NCBI GenBank assembly: GCA_900756945.1
Contig: CAAELZ010000034.1
Coordinates: 1-64,000, forward strand
From: an uncultured Collinsella sp.
GTDB lineage: Bacteria; Actinomycetota; Coriobacteriia; Coriobacteriales; Coriobacteriaceae
Direction of reading: 5' to 3'
Length of the DNA: 64,000 nucleotides
Numbering within the stretch: position 1 is the first letter of the stretch; each line of letters begins with the position of its first letter. The notes under the pieces are model-generated. The model was not told the origin of the DNA. It saw only the letters and a program-made list of their open reading frames with translations, and did not search any database. This document shows, in pieces, positions 42,046-49,965 of the stretch. A program made the translations under genes and the position numbers.

Positions 42046-42591
42046 ATGATGAAAAAGCTCGAAAACGAAGTGCTGCTGAGCCGTCGCGCTGCGCTTGGCG
42101 CGTTCGCCACCGTTGCCTTGGGGACTGCCGGCCTGCTTGCGGGCTGTGGCAGCGATAAGGCGACCGTTACCGAGGACGCCGGCGACGCAGATAAGAAGGA
42201 GGAGTCGAAAAAGGAGGAACAGCCAACGACCGACCTGGCCGTCGGCACGACCGTGACCACGGCTGCCGGTCTTTCCGTTACTGTCGATTCCGTGCAGACC
42301 GGGCTTACCAATTTTGACGGTTCGACCATGACGGGCATTCACGTCACGTACGTCAACAATGGCGATGAGGGCGCGGACTACAATATCTACGACTGGAAGG
42401 GCGAGGACGCCAACGGTGCGCAGCAGAACCAGGGTTATTACAGCGAGGGTTCCGATGAGCTGCAGTCTGGTACCCTTGCCGCCGGTGGCTCCGTGGCGGG
42501 CAATATCTACTTTGATGGTGACATCAAGAAGGCCCTCTATTTTGCCAACATGCTCGAAAAGACCGCGACTGCTAGCTGGGTGCTTGCTTAG
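42046..42591 (+). CDS. secreted lipoprotein (twin-arginine-like signal)
   Basis: A 181-residue exported lipoprotein. 'LSRRAALGAF' is a twin-arginine-like signal and 'GLLAGCGSD' the lipobox with Cys34. A Lys/Glu/Asp linker follows, then a C-terminal domain of about 110 residues ('GTTVTTAAGLSVTVDSVQTG', 'IHVTYVNNGDEGADYNIYDW', 'AAGGSVAGNIYFDGD') resembling DUF4352/DUF5067 immunoglobulin-like lipoprotein domains. Ligand unknown. Expression is probably controlled by the hairpin over its ribosome site. It is the first gene of a possible lipoprotein-HTH-kinase module. Confidence 0.8.
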   Translation: MMKKLENEVLLSRRAALGAFATVALGTAGLLAGCGSDKATVTEDAGDADKKEESKKEEQPTTDLAVGTTVTTAAGLSVTVDSVQTGLTNFDGSTMTGIHVTYVNNGDEGADYNIYDWKGEDANGAQQNQGYYSEGSDELQSGTLAAGGSVAGNIYFDGDIKKALYFANMLEKTATASWVLA

Positions 42592-42629
42592 CGTGTTGAT
42601 GCCGTTGGGTCGTTTGGAGGTGAGGCCGC

Positions 42630-43052
42630 GTGCCCGATAAAAAGCTGACGGACGAGTTGCTCAACGAGCTTCTTGATGCGCCGAGTATCGATGGCTATAT
42701 CAAGGAACACGACTTTGCCGCCCCGTCGCTTTCGGATTACTTAAAGCAGTTGCTGCAAGAGAAGGGGCTCGAGCGTTCGCGCGTGGTGCGTATGGCCGAC
42801 CTCAACGAGACCTTTGGCTATCAGATCTTTACCGGTTCGCGCAATCCGAGCCGCAATAAGGTGCTGCAGATTGCCTTTGCAATGGCGCTGTCGATGAAAG
42901 AGACCAACCGCGCCCTGACGGCTGCCGGAGTGAGCGTCCTCAACTGCAAGGACCGTCGCGATGCAATCATTATCTTTTGCATCGACCGTGGCTGTAGCCT
43001 CCAAAAGGTCAATGAAGAGCTGTATCGCTTTGGCGAGGAAACGGTGAGTTAG
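42630..43052 (+). CDS. HTH (XRE-like) regulatory protein next to a protein kinase
   Basis: A 140-residue protein. After an acidic N-terminal helix comes 'SLSDYLKQLLQEKGLERSRVVRMADLNETFGYQIFTGSRNPSRNKVLQIAFAM' in landmark form: KGLERSRVVRMADL and YQIFTGSRNPSR, a Cro/XRE-type helix-turn-helix with the TG-R-NPSR recognition end. The C-terminal part is helical. It starts with GTG after GGAGGTGAGG. Similar HTH proteins often sit beside Ser/Thr kinase genes in Firmicutes and Actinobacteria; being the kinase's substrate or partner is plausible but unproven. Confidence 0.75.
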   Translation: MPDKKLTDELLNELLDAPSIDGYIKEHDFAAPSLSDYLKQLLQEKGLERSRVVRMADLNETFGYQIFTGSRNPSRNKVLQIAFAMALSMKETNRALTAAGVSVLNCKDRRDAIIIFCIDRGCSLQKVNEELYRFGEETVS

Positions 43053-43151
43053 TGGCCGATGGCTGAGCCGGTTGTGTCACCAGAATAACCATGCAAACGA
43101 ACGGGGTGCGGACAACATGGGGTGTCCGCGCCCTGCGTTATGATGGACGCT

Positions 43152-44519
43152 ATGGATACTCAGAGCCCAACATATTCCGATGATGAGCTGACTGCTTCGC
43201 TTGTCGAGCATTTGGCGTCGCTCGACCGCGATGACAGCTATCGTGTGGAGCGCGTGCTCAAGCTCTCGGATGTCGAGACGACCGAACTCGTCTATTTTGA
43301 GGGCTCTGGTGGCGGGTCTCTTGGCCCCTTTGTCCGCAAGCGCATCGATGCTTCGGTGCAGATTGGCGGAGCTTATGAGCGCCTGTTTGCGGCCCAGCGC
43401 GCCGGTCGTCGTTTTGAGCACTTACCGCGAATCGTCGATTGCCGCCGTGTGGGCGACGAGCTCGACGTGGTGATGGAGTATGTCGAAGGCGAGACACTCG
43501 AGGCGTTGGTGGGACGCTTGGGGGCGACGCCCGATTATGCCCGCGGGCTGTATCCCGTTTTGTGTGAAGCGGTAGGCGAGCTACATGCTGGTTTTGCGGT
43601 CGCGGGGGAGCCGGGGGTACCGGTAATCCACCGCGACCTTAAACCCTCGAACATCATCGTATCGGGCGTGAGGTATGCGGCCGATGCCGGCATGACCTTC
43701 TCATCGCTGGTGATTATCGACCTGGGAATCGCGCGGGTGTGGCGTGACGGGGCCGATGCCGACACGGTTAAGTTTGGAACGCGACCCTATGCGCCACCCG
43801 AGCAATATGGTTTTGGGCAGACGAGCGTGCGCAGCGATGTCTATGCGCTCGGCGCGCTTCTGTTCTTTTGTCTGACGGGGGCTGACCCTAAGCCGGGTCA
43901 GAATATGCGCGAGCAATGCGAGGCGTGCGACGTCCCCGCGGCGCTGGCTGATGTCATTTGCATGGCCATGGCGCTCGATCCGGCCAAGCGCTTTGCAAGT
44001 GCCGAGGCGCTCGGACACGCTGCGCGCGCGGCATACGGGCTGTGTCTGCCTGAGCCTGGCTCGAATAGCACGACGGCGCCTTCAATGGCGCAGGCTGCTC
44101 CGCAAATGGCGCCGTCTTTCGGGCGGCGGCCCAAGGAGGTCTCTTCGGTGACTCCTCGCCGCAAGAGCCTGCTTTCACGGATCCCGGAACCCATTGGGCG
44201 TATATGGAACGGCATGATCTATGCGGCAACCTTGCTGCTACTGGTCGGAAGCCATTTTGCCGTATTCCAGCCCACGGGAGCCAACCGCAGCTATCCAACG
44301 TGGTTTTTGGCCCTTGAGTATTTTCTTATGGTCGATGGCATGGTGGTGCTCATCTCGTTTGGCGTGCTCGACCGCCGCAGGCTTCGGCGCCGCTTTCCCG
44401 TGCTTGATCGTTATCGGGGCCGTGAGTTTGTCACGCTGTGGCTTAAGGCGCTGGGAATTATGTGCGTCATCATGATCGTGATTATTGCCGTCGGCAACGC
44501 AACCGGCATAGTCGCTTAA
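43152..44519 (+). CDS. membrane-anchored Ser/Thr protein kinase
   Basis: A 455-residue Hanks-type kinase. 'FVRKRID' gives the ATP lysine, 'VMEYVEGETL' the hinge, 'VIHRDLKPSNIIV' the catalytic loop, 'VIIDLGIARVW' the DLG in place of DFG, and 'TRPYAPPEQYG' the APE-like loop end. After about residue 300 there is a linker and three C-terminal membrane helices. No extracellular PASTA or sensor domain is present. No ribosome site is visible, while TATGAT at 43139-43144 would place the mRNA start at the ATG at 43152, so the transcript may be leaderless. ATGs at 43140 and 43143 are alternatives. Confidence 0.88.
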   Translation: MDTQSPTYSDDELTASLVEHLASLDRDDSYRVERVLKLSDVETTELVYFEGSGGGSLGPFVRKRIDASVQIGGAYERLFAAQRAGRRFEHLPRIVDCRRVGDELDVVMEYVEGETLEALVGRLGATPDYARGLYPVLCEAVGELHAGFAVAGEPGVPVIHRDLKPSNIIVSGVRYAADAGMTFSSLVIIDLGIARVWRDGADADTVKFGTRPYAPPEQYGFGQTSVRSDVYALGALLFFCLTGADPKPGQNMREQCEACDVPAALADVICMAMALDPAKRFASAEALGHAARAAYGLCLPEPGSNSTTAPSMAQAAPQMAPSFGRRPKEVSSVTPRRKSLLSRIPEPIGRIWNGMIYAATLLLLVGSHFAVFQPTGANRSYPTWFLALEYFLMVDGMVVLISFGVLDRRRLRRRFPVLDRYRGREFVTLWLKALGIMCVIMIVIIAVGNATGIVA

Positions 44520-44542
44520 TGCAATGTACCGCTATAAGAAAC

Positions 44543-44563
44543 GGGCCCCGATTGGGGCCCTTT
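44543..44563 (+). terminator. terminator after the kinase gene
   Basis: GGGCCCC (44543-44549) and GGGGCCC (44554-44560) with a GATT loop, followed by TTT. It closely resembles the hairpin at 46193-46216 and appears to belong to the same duplicated segment. Confidence 0.7.
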
Positions 44564-44573
44564 GCAGTAGCGC

Positions 44574-44640
44574 TTAAATGCGGTTCATCTGGTTGCAACC
44601 TTGTTGTACCAGTCCTGCCTCGTGGGCGGGGCGAGTGCCC
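44574..44640 (-). pseudogene. decayed 3' end of a paralogue of the 46227-47360 gene
   Basis: About 100 bases here (44535-44635, including the terminator) align with 46187-46283 at roughly 80-85% identity. The complement encodes the C-terminal 'QDWYNKV' of the coiled-coil lytic protein, but one base is missing before 'QMNRI', shifting the frame. Only the last 20 or so codons remain. The ATPase gene lies between the two copies. Confidence 0.7.
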
Positions 44641-44687
44641 ATCGCCATAGGTGTTGTGACGGTTAAATTGCTCCGTGCTTCGAAGCG

Positions 44688-44779
44688 CCGTCAGTTGTCA
44701 CCACAGAATTCCGTCAATTGTCACCATAATTCGCCATCAATCCTCACCACAAATTTCCGTCAATCGTCACCACACAGCT
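44688..44779. repeat. four phased 23-bp direct repeats (iteron-like)
   Basis: Units start at 44688, 44711, 44734 and 44757, each 23 bases with no spacers. They share the pattern CCGTCAATTGTCACCACAAAT with a few changes per unit. They occupy the promoter region of the ATPase gene at 44820. The exact phasing without gaps suggests cooperative protein binding; too short and gapless for a CRISPR array. Confidence 0.85.
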
Positions 44780-44819
44780 GGTAAAATACCTAATATGGGT
44801 AAGTAAAGCAGGAGGCCGT

Positions 44820-46085
44820 GTGGATAGGTATGTAGATAGATGCATCGATAAGGCAATCAGCCGTAATCTCAATATCTTCGGTGCGGTCCTCATTCAGGGT
44901 CCAAAGTGGTGCGGAAAGACCACTTCGGCTAGTCGTTTTGCTAATTCATCCTTGTCTCTTTCCGATCCGGCTGGAAATTTTTCCGCTCTCCAGCTGGCAC
45001 GGATCGATCCGGCGCAAGCATTAGCAGGGCTATCTCCCAGGCTCATCGATGAATGGCAGGAAGAGCCGAAGCTGTGGGATGCCGTGCGTTTCGAGTGCGA
45101 TGCAAGGAGGGGAGAATCCGGTCAGTTTATTCTTACGGGTTCGGCAACGCCTCGGGATTCGATGCAGCCGATGCATAGCGGCGTTGGGCGAATAGCTAGG
45201 TTGCGAATGGACACCATGACGATGTTCGAGCTTGGCGTTTCTTCTGGCGCGGTTTCGATTGGAACGCTTCTTTCCGGTTACCCTGCCAAGCAGGCTGTCG
45301 GGTCAATCTCCGGCATCGCCGGAATCGCCGATTTGCTGTGTCGTGGCGGTTGGCCTCAGGCGATGGGGAAAACGACTGACGATGCCATGCAGATAGCCGC
45401 TGCCTATGTTGATGGCGTATGCGAATCGGATGTTTCTAGAACTGATGGCGTTAAGCGCAATCCGGTCAAGGTCAGGTCTCTTTTGGCATTGCTAGCGCGG
45501 AATGAGTCGACGCTTGCTGGCTCAAAGTCTATTGACAAAGATATCGGTACCGGTGTTTCGAAGAACTCGGTCTCCAGATACATGGACGCCCTGAGACGAA
45601 TCAATATCGTCGACGATATCCCCGCTTGGCATCCAGCGCTCAGGTCTCCGGTGAAGCTGCGGCAGGGGGCGAAGAGGCATCTCGCCGATCCTTCGCTTGC
45701 CGTTGCGCTGCTCGGAGCAAATCCGGAGTCGTTGGCATCTGACCCGAAGACACTGGGGTTGCTTTTCGAATCCCTCGTCCTGCATGACCTCAAGGTTTAC
45801 GCCGCCGCAAATGACTCGTTGGTGTCCCATTACCACGATGCCGACGATCTCGAGGTTGACGCAGTTATCCACAGGCGCGATGGAACTTGGATTGCCGTGG
45901 AGGTGAAGCTTGGAAGCCCTCAAATCCCCGAGGCATCTGCAAATCTGCTTCGGCTGGAGCGAAAGCTGGTCGAGCGTGGCGAGAAGCCGCCTGTGGCAAA
46001 ACTCATCATCATTGGGTTCGGCATGCCGGTTCATACAACGCCCGATGGCATCATCGTTGCTCCCGTTGACACACTCGCACCATAA
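44820..46085 (+). CDS. AAA ATPase with C-terminal nuclease-like domain (DUF4143 type)
   Basis: A 421-residue protein. 'LIQGPKWCGKTTSA' is the Walker A loop, 'PRLIDEWQEEPKLWDAVR' carries Walker B, and 'FILTGSATP' sensor 1, all typical of the AAA_14/DUF4143 ATPases. A winged-helix piece ('SKNSVSRYMDALRRINIV') follows, and the C-terminal DUF4143 domain has 'LEVDAVIHRRDGTWIAVEVKLG', a PD-(D/E)xK-like D-EVK core. The start is GTG after AGGAGG. Codon use is less GC3-biased than in the neighbours, pointing to transfer. The family is widespread, mobile and of unknown role. Confidence 0.88.
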   Translation: MDRYVDRCIDKAISRNLNIFGAVLIQGPKWCGKTTSASRFANSSLSLSDPAGNFSALQLARIDPAQALAGLSPRLIDEWQEEPKLWDAVRFECDARRGESGQFILTGSATPRDSMQPMHSGVGRIARLRMDTMTMFELGVSSGAVSIGTLLSGYPAKQAVGSISGIAGIADLLCRGGWPQAMGKTTDDAMQIAAAYVDGVCESDVSRTDGVKRNPVKVRSLLALLARNESTLAGSKSIDKDIGTGVSKNSVSRYMDALRRINIVDDIPAWHPALRSPVKLRQGAKRHLADPSLAVALLGANPESLASDPKTLGLLFESLVLHDLKVYAAANDSLVSHYHDADDLEVDAVIHRRDGTWIAVEVKLGSPQIPEASANLLRLERKLVERGEKPPVAKLIIIGFGMPVHTTPDGIIVAPVDTLAP

Positions 46086-46192
46086 CGTTGTGGTGGGATC
46101 ACCTTGCCTTCGGAAGGGGTTTCAGTCTCAAGCGACTTTTCCAACACTCACTTATGCCTGCATGCCAATTCTGGTCTAGCAAGGCCAAAGAA

Positions 46193-46216
46193 AAGGGGTC
46201 CCGTTTGGGGCCCCTT
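46193..46216 (-). terminator. terminator of the coiled-coil lytic protein gene
   Basis: A 10-bp stem (46193-46202 with 46207-46216) with a GTTT loop, 10 bases from the minus-strand stop and followed on that strand by TTTTC. Confidence 0.8.
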
Positions 46217-46226
46217 GCAGTTGCAC

Positions 46227-47360
46227 TTAAATACGGTTCATCTGGCCGGCGACCTTGTTGTACCAGTCCTGCCACGTGGGCGGGCAGTACTTCTTGGCGG
46301 CTGCCGGGGTAAGCGTGGAGCCATAGTTGGCGCCCAGGTAGGCAACGTGGGCGGAGACACCCTCGCTCCAGCTGCCAAAGCTACGCCAACCACCGCCGCG
46401 GGCACTCCAGCCCCAGGCGTTATAGGAGCCGGCGCAATAGAGGCCTTTGCTGCTCTCGATGCAGGCGATGGCGGGGGACCAACGGGGATCGACGCCGGTA
46501 TTCCAGGCGGCGACGGCAAAGTTATAGCCCTGGCCTGCCATGGGGGAGCCGGCGAGGTAGTTGTCGATGCGGCTCGTCCACTCGTTAATGAACGAGTCGT
46601 AATCGGAATTGCCACTGTTGGAGTTGTTCACCGTGGTGTCGATGGTGGTGTTGGAGTTGGTGGCCTGACTGTTGGAGTTATTGCCACTCACGCCGGTGCC
46701 CGCGAGCTTCTCGGCGGCAGCGGCTTTGTCGGCCTCGAGCTTAGCCAGTTCGGCGGCATTTTCCTGCTCGGCCTTTGCCTGCGCCTCGTTGCGAAGCTGC
46801 TGTGCCTGGGCCAGTGCGTCCTCGGCATTCTTTTGCTCGCCCTCGAGCTGAGACTTGGCCTGATCGAGCTCGGTTTTGTTCTGCTCGAGCTCGGTCTGCA
46901 TCTTGTTAAGCTCTTCGATCTCGTCGACGCTCGAGCTCGTAATCTGGTTGGTGTATTTGCAGGTGGTGATAAAGTCACCCAAGCTCTGCGTGTTCACCAG
47001 GAAGCTCACGATGGGGCTGGTGCCCTTCTGGTACTTATACAGATCGCGCATGGCGGAGCTTGCCTTGGCCTGCTGCTCGGGTAGCTCGGCCTCAATCTTA
47101 TCGATGTTCGCCTCATTGGAGTCGATCTGCTTTTGCAGATCCTCGAGCTTGGTACGGGCGTCGTTGTAGGCGCTCGTAGCGTCCTCGATTTTTTTCTGGG
47201 CGGCGGAAAGCTGATCCTGCGTTGCCTGCGAGGCGGCATAGGCCGCGACGGGGGAGAGCATCGGCGTGGCCGTCAGCGCGACGGCGAGCACGGCGCTCGT
47301 GATGATACGAGCCGGCTTCGACGCGATGAGCGCTGCGGTGCGATGGTTCGAATGCTGCAT
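46227..47360 (-). CDS. secreted coiled-coil protein with lysozyme-like C-terminal domain
   Basis: A 377-residue exported protein. The signal peptide runs to 'SPVAAYAAS'. Residues 45-240 form a long coiled coil rich in Gln/Glu/Lys/Ala, like the PcsB/CwlO N-terminal regions that dock to FtsEX. A Ser/Asn-rich linker follows. The last 120 residues ('YNFAVAAWNTGVDPRWSPAIACIESSKG', 'NAWGWSARGGGWRSFGSWSEGVSAHVAYL', as landmarks IACIESSKG and NAWGWSA) resemble glucosaminidase/transglycosylase-like folds with a Glu in the IESS motif. It probably cleaves peptidoglycan during growth. The ATG at 47360 (AGAGGGA upstream) is preferred to a TTG at 47375. Confidence 0.82.
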   Translation of the reverse strand: MQHSNHRTAALIASKPARIITSAVLAVALTATPMLSPVAAYAASQATQDQLSAAQKKIEDATSAYNDARTKLEDLQKQIDSNEANIDKIEAELPEQQAKASSAMRDLYKYQKGTSPIVSFLVNTQSLGDFITTCKYTNQITSSSVDEIEELNKMQTELEQNKTELDQAKSQLEGEQKNAEDALAQAQQLRNEAQAKAEQENAAELAKLEADKAAAAEKLAGTGVSGNNSNSQATNSNTTIDTTVNNSNSGNSDYDSFINEWTSRIDNYLAGSPMAGQGYNFAVAAWNTGVDPRWSPAIACIESSKGLYCAGSYNAWGWSARGGGWRSFGSWSEGVSAHVAYLGANYGSTLTPAAAKKYCPPTWQDWYNKVAGQMNRI

Positions 47361-47753
47361 CCAGTCCCTCTGCAATCAATCGTAGGTTATTGGTCGAGGT
47401 GTATTCTACTACTGCTTTCGACCTCAACTTGAACCTTAAAGGTTCTAAAGGGTCAAGTTGAACTTGAGGCTTTGGCCTTGACCTGCGGGAATGGTGAATT
47501 GTTGAGAAACCATAGAGTTCAACTTTAACGTTACGGCACCCTGTTTGTGAGGGTTTTGGCTGTAAAAGTTGCCCTCACGTGGGGTTTTGCAACTACAAGG
47601 TCCCATCGCGGTGAGCTTGGCCTTCATGCTGGATAATTACGCCGATTGCCATAGATACGGTGGAGCTTTGGGTGCCGGCGGCTCGGCACGCTAGAATAAA
47701 TCAGTTGCACAAAGACCGCCCGTCGTGTGGGCAGTTCATGATAGGAAGTTTCC
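47361..47753. other. 393-base intergenic stretch with nested palindromes
   Basis: No convincing gene. It contains the 15-bp palindrome GAACCTTAAAGGTTC (47431-47445), of the kind bound by MerR-type regulators, enclosed by CAACTTG (47425-47431) and CAAGTTG (47454-47460). A 60-codon minus-strand frame at 47445-47627 has two cysteines but no ribosome site. The stretch carries the promoters of the divergent lytic-protein and ATP-grasp genes and is markedly more AT-rich than its surroundings. Confidence 0.5.
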
Positions 47754-49010
47754 ATGGCATTGCAGTTTACAGAGCGCGAGTTTATTCCCGTGCTGCTCGG
47801 CGGCGACATCAACGCGTATTCGGTGGCGCGCGCCTTCTACGAGGAGTATCAGGTCAAGAGCCTGGTCTTTGGCAAGTATCAGACGGGCCCTGCGTATCGC
47901 AGCCAGATTATCGGCTACACGCCTAACGTGGATATCGACACCATGCCCGTGATGCTTAAGACCGTCAACGGTATCGCTCGGGCGCATGCCGACAAGACGA
48001 TTGTCCTGATGGGCTGCGGCGATAACTATGTTGCCCTGGTGGCCCAGGCCAAGGATGCCAACGAGCTGGCGGATAACATCGTTGCGCCTTACGCGCCCTA
48101 TAGCATGCTTGAGCAGTGCCAGAAGAAGGAGATCTTCTACGAGCTGTGCGAGAAGCACGGTGTGCCCTATCCGCATACGTTTACCTTTACCATGGCGATG
48201 CTCAACGCTCAGGGTGAGGCTCCCGCCGAGGTGCTCGACCAGATTGACTTCCCCTACCCGATGATCCTGAAGCCTTCCGACGGCATCATGTGGTGGCAGC
48301 ATGAGTTCGAGGGTCAGAAGAAGGCTTATGAGATTGCCGACCGCGCCGAGTTGGAGCAGGTTATCCGCGATTCCTATGCCAGTGGCTACACCGATGACCT
48401 GATTTTGCAGGATCGCGTGCCCGGCAACGACGAGTACATGCGCGTGCTCACCAGCTATTCTGATCGCAACGGCAAGGTTCGCATGATGTGCCTGGGTCAC
48501 GTGCTGCTCGAGGAGCATCAGCCCCATGGCGTCGGTAATCACGCCTGCATCATCACCGAGCCCAATGATGAGCTTATGAGTGGCGTGCGCAAGCTGCTCG
48601 AGGACCTTCACTTTGTGGGCTATTCCAACTTTGACGTCAAGTATGACGAGCGCGATGGCTCGTTTAAGTTCTTTGACTTTAACACCCGTCAGGGCCGCAG
48701 TAACTACTACGTAACCAACAGCGGCTTTAACGTTGCCAAGTACGTGGTGGATGAGTACGTCTATAACCGCCCGTTTGAGCCGGAGTTTGTGACGGCGAAG
48801 GACGAGGCGCTGTGGATGGTCGTTCCCATGGGCGTCGTCGACAAGTACGTCAAGGCTCCCGAGCTGCGCGCGAAGGTGCATCGTCTTGCCAAGGAGGGCA
48901 AGGGCGCCGATCCCTCGTTTATGAAGGGAGACTTTGTCTTTAACCGCTGGCTGCGCATGTGGCACACCAAGCTGCGCCACTTTAAGCTGTTCAAGACGTA
49001 TTACAAATAG
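47754..49010 (+). CDS. ATP-grasp ligase, D-aspartate ligase-like
   Basis: A 418-residue ATP-grasp enzyme. 'FIPVLLGGDINAYSVARAF' opens the pre-ATP domain, 'FPYPMILKPSDG' supplies the ATP lysine, 'LILQDRVPGNDEYMRVLTSY' the adenine/hinge region, and 'FFDFNTRQGRSNYYV' the metal site (DFN-R-GRSN). The pattern matches carboxylate-amine ligases such as AslFm, which adds D-Asp to peptidoglycan precursors. An Asp/Glu racemase gene follows 84 bases later and could supply D-Asp. The substrate assignment is inference. AGGAAG precedes the ATG. Confidence 0.8.
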   Translation: MALQFTEREFIPVLLGGDINAYSVARAFYEEYQVKSLVFGKYQTGPAYRSQIIGYTPNVDIDTMPVMLKTVNGIARAHADKTIVLMGCGDNYVALVAQAKDANELADNIVAPYAPYSMLEQCQKKEIFYELCEKHGVPYPHTFTFTMAMLNAQGEAPAEVLDQIDFPYPMILKPSDGIMWWQHEFEGQKKAYEIADRAELEQVIRDSYASGYTDDLILQDRVPGNDEYMRVLTSYSDRNGKVRMMCLGHVLLEEHQPHGVGNHACIITEPNDELMSGVRKLLEDLHFVGYSNFDVKYDERDGSFKFFDFNTRQGRSNYYVTNSGFNVAKYVVDEYVYNRPFEPEFVTAKDEALWMVVPMGVVDKYVKAPELRAKVHRLAKEGKGADPSFMKGDFVFNRWLRMWHTKLRHFKLFKTYYK

Positions 49011-49094
49011 ATGAGCGTGGCGCCCGTCCGGTATGTATCGGGCGGGCGCGGGTATGATACGCGCAATTGCGTGGGCGTCACCAAGGAGGCGGCG

Positions 49095-49841
49095 ATGGAA
49101 AAGCTGGGAGTTATCGGCGGCATGGGCGCCGAGGCCACGTCGTATTACTACGACCAGGTGGTACGTCATACGGCGGCTACGTGCGACCAGGAGCATATCG
49201 ACATGGTGGTGCTTTCCAAGTCGACCATGCCCGACCGCACGCTGGCCATCAAGACCGGTGACCATGCCGAGCTGCTGGCGACTATGAAGGAGTGCGCCCA
49301 AGCGCTCGAGTCGCTGGGCTGCGCGCACATAGCTATTCCCTGCAACACGTCACACTACTTCTACGACCAGATCCAGTCGTTTACCACAGTGCCGATTATC
49401 CACATGCCGCGCGAGTCGGTTCGCTATGCCCTGGCGGGTGCGGTGATGGGGGAGTGCGAGTTCGACCCCAACCTGAGTATGCCGGCCGAGCCGGTGCGCA
49501 AGATCGGCATTATGGGCACCGACGGTACCGTGGGCGCCGGCGTCTATGGGCGCGAATGCGAGACCGCGGGCGTTGAGGTCGTCTATCCCAGTGAGAAGCG
49601 TCAGGCCGACGTGATGTCGCTCATCTACGATGATGTGAAGGCCGGGCGCGAGCCCGATATGGATAAGTTCGACCGCGTGATGTGGGAGTTCGCCCGTAGC
49701 GGCTGCGACCGCGTCATCCTGGCCTGCACGGAGCTTTCGGTGTTGCAGAAGTATCGTGAGATGCCCGAGATCACCCTTGATGCGATGGATGTCCTGGTAC
49801 GCGAGTCCATCATCCGCAGCGGCGCCCTCTACCGCCTATAA
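49095..49841 (+). CDS. aspartate/glutamate racemase family protein
   Basis: A 248-residue cofactor-independent racemase. 'LGVIGGMGAEATSYYYDQV' opens the fold. Catalytic cysteines are in 'IPCNTSHYFYD' and 'ILACTELSVL', the two-Cys pattern of Asp/Glu racemases. 'IGIMGTDGTVGAGVYG' starts the second half. AAGGAGG lies ahead of the ATG at 49095. The upstream ATP-grasp neighbour suggests production of D-aspartate for wall cross-bridges; D-glutamate is the alternative. Confidence 0.9.
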   Translation: MEKLGVIGGMGAEATSYYYDQVVRHTAATCDQEHIDMVVLSKSTMPDRTLAIKTGDHAELLATMKECAQALESLGCAHIAIPCNTSHYFYDQIQSFTTVPIIHMPRESVRYALAGAVMGECEFDPNLSMPAEPVRKIGIMGTDGTVGAGVYGRECETAGVEVVYPSEKRQADVMSLIYDDVKAGREPDMDKFDRVMWEFARSGCDRVILACTELSVLQKYREMPEITLDAMDVLVRESIIRSGALYRL

Positions 49842-49847
49842 CCCTCG

Positions 49848-49882
49848 ACCTGCCAAAAAGGGACAGGTTTATTTTGGCAGGT
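49848..49882. repeat. REP-like palindromic repeat, family A (perfect copy)
   Basis: ACCTGCCAAAA and TTTTGGCAGGT are perfect 11-bp arms around AGGGACAGGTTTA. It starts 7 bases after the racemase stop. Other copies are at 4693-4727 and 5384-5460. Confidence 0.8.
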
Positions 49883-49900
49883 TTTATCTGGGAAAACAGT

Positions 49901-49938
49901 AAAGGCCTCGGCTCGTTTGGTGCGAGCCGAGGCCTTTT
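49901..49938. terminator. bidirectional terminator
   Basis: A perfect 15-bp stem (49901-49915 with 49923-49937), loop TTTGGTG, TTTT on the plus side, between the convergent racemase and ecfT genes. Confidence 0.88.
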
Positions 49939-49965
49939 GCATTTGCCGGTTGCTGCCAGCGATTG

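Noticed and set aside
44688..44779. CRISPR array
   Set aside because: Repeats are adjacent without spacers, slightly divergent, and there are no cas genes.
47445..47627. 60-codon minus-strand frame with CSC and a hydrophobic end
   Set aside because: No ribosome site before the ATG, overlaps the palindromic operator region, and codon use is unlike the neighbours. Could be revisited if conserved.
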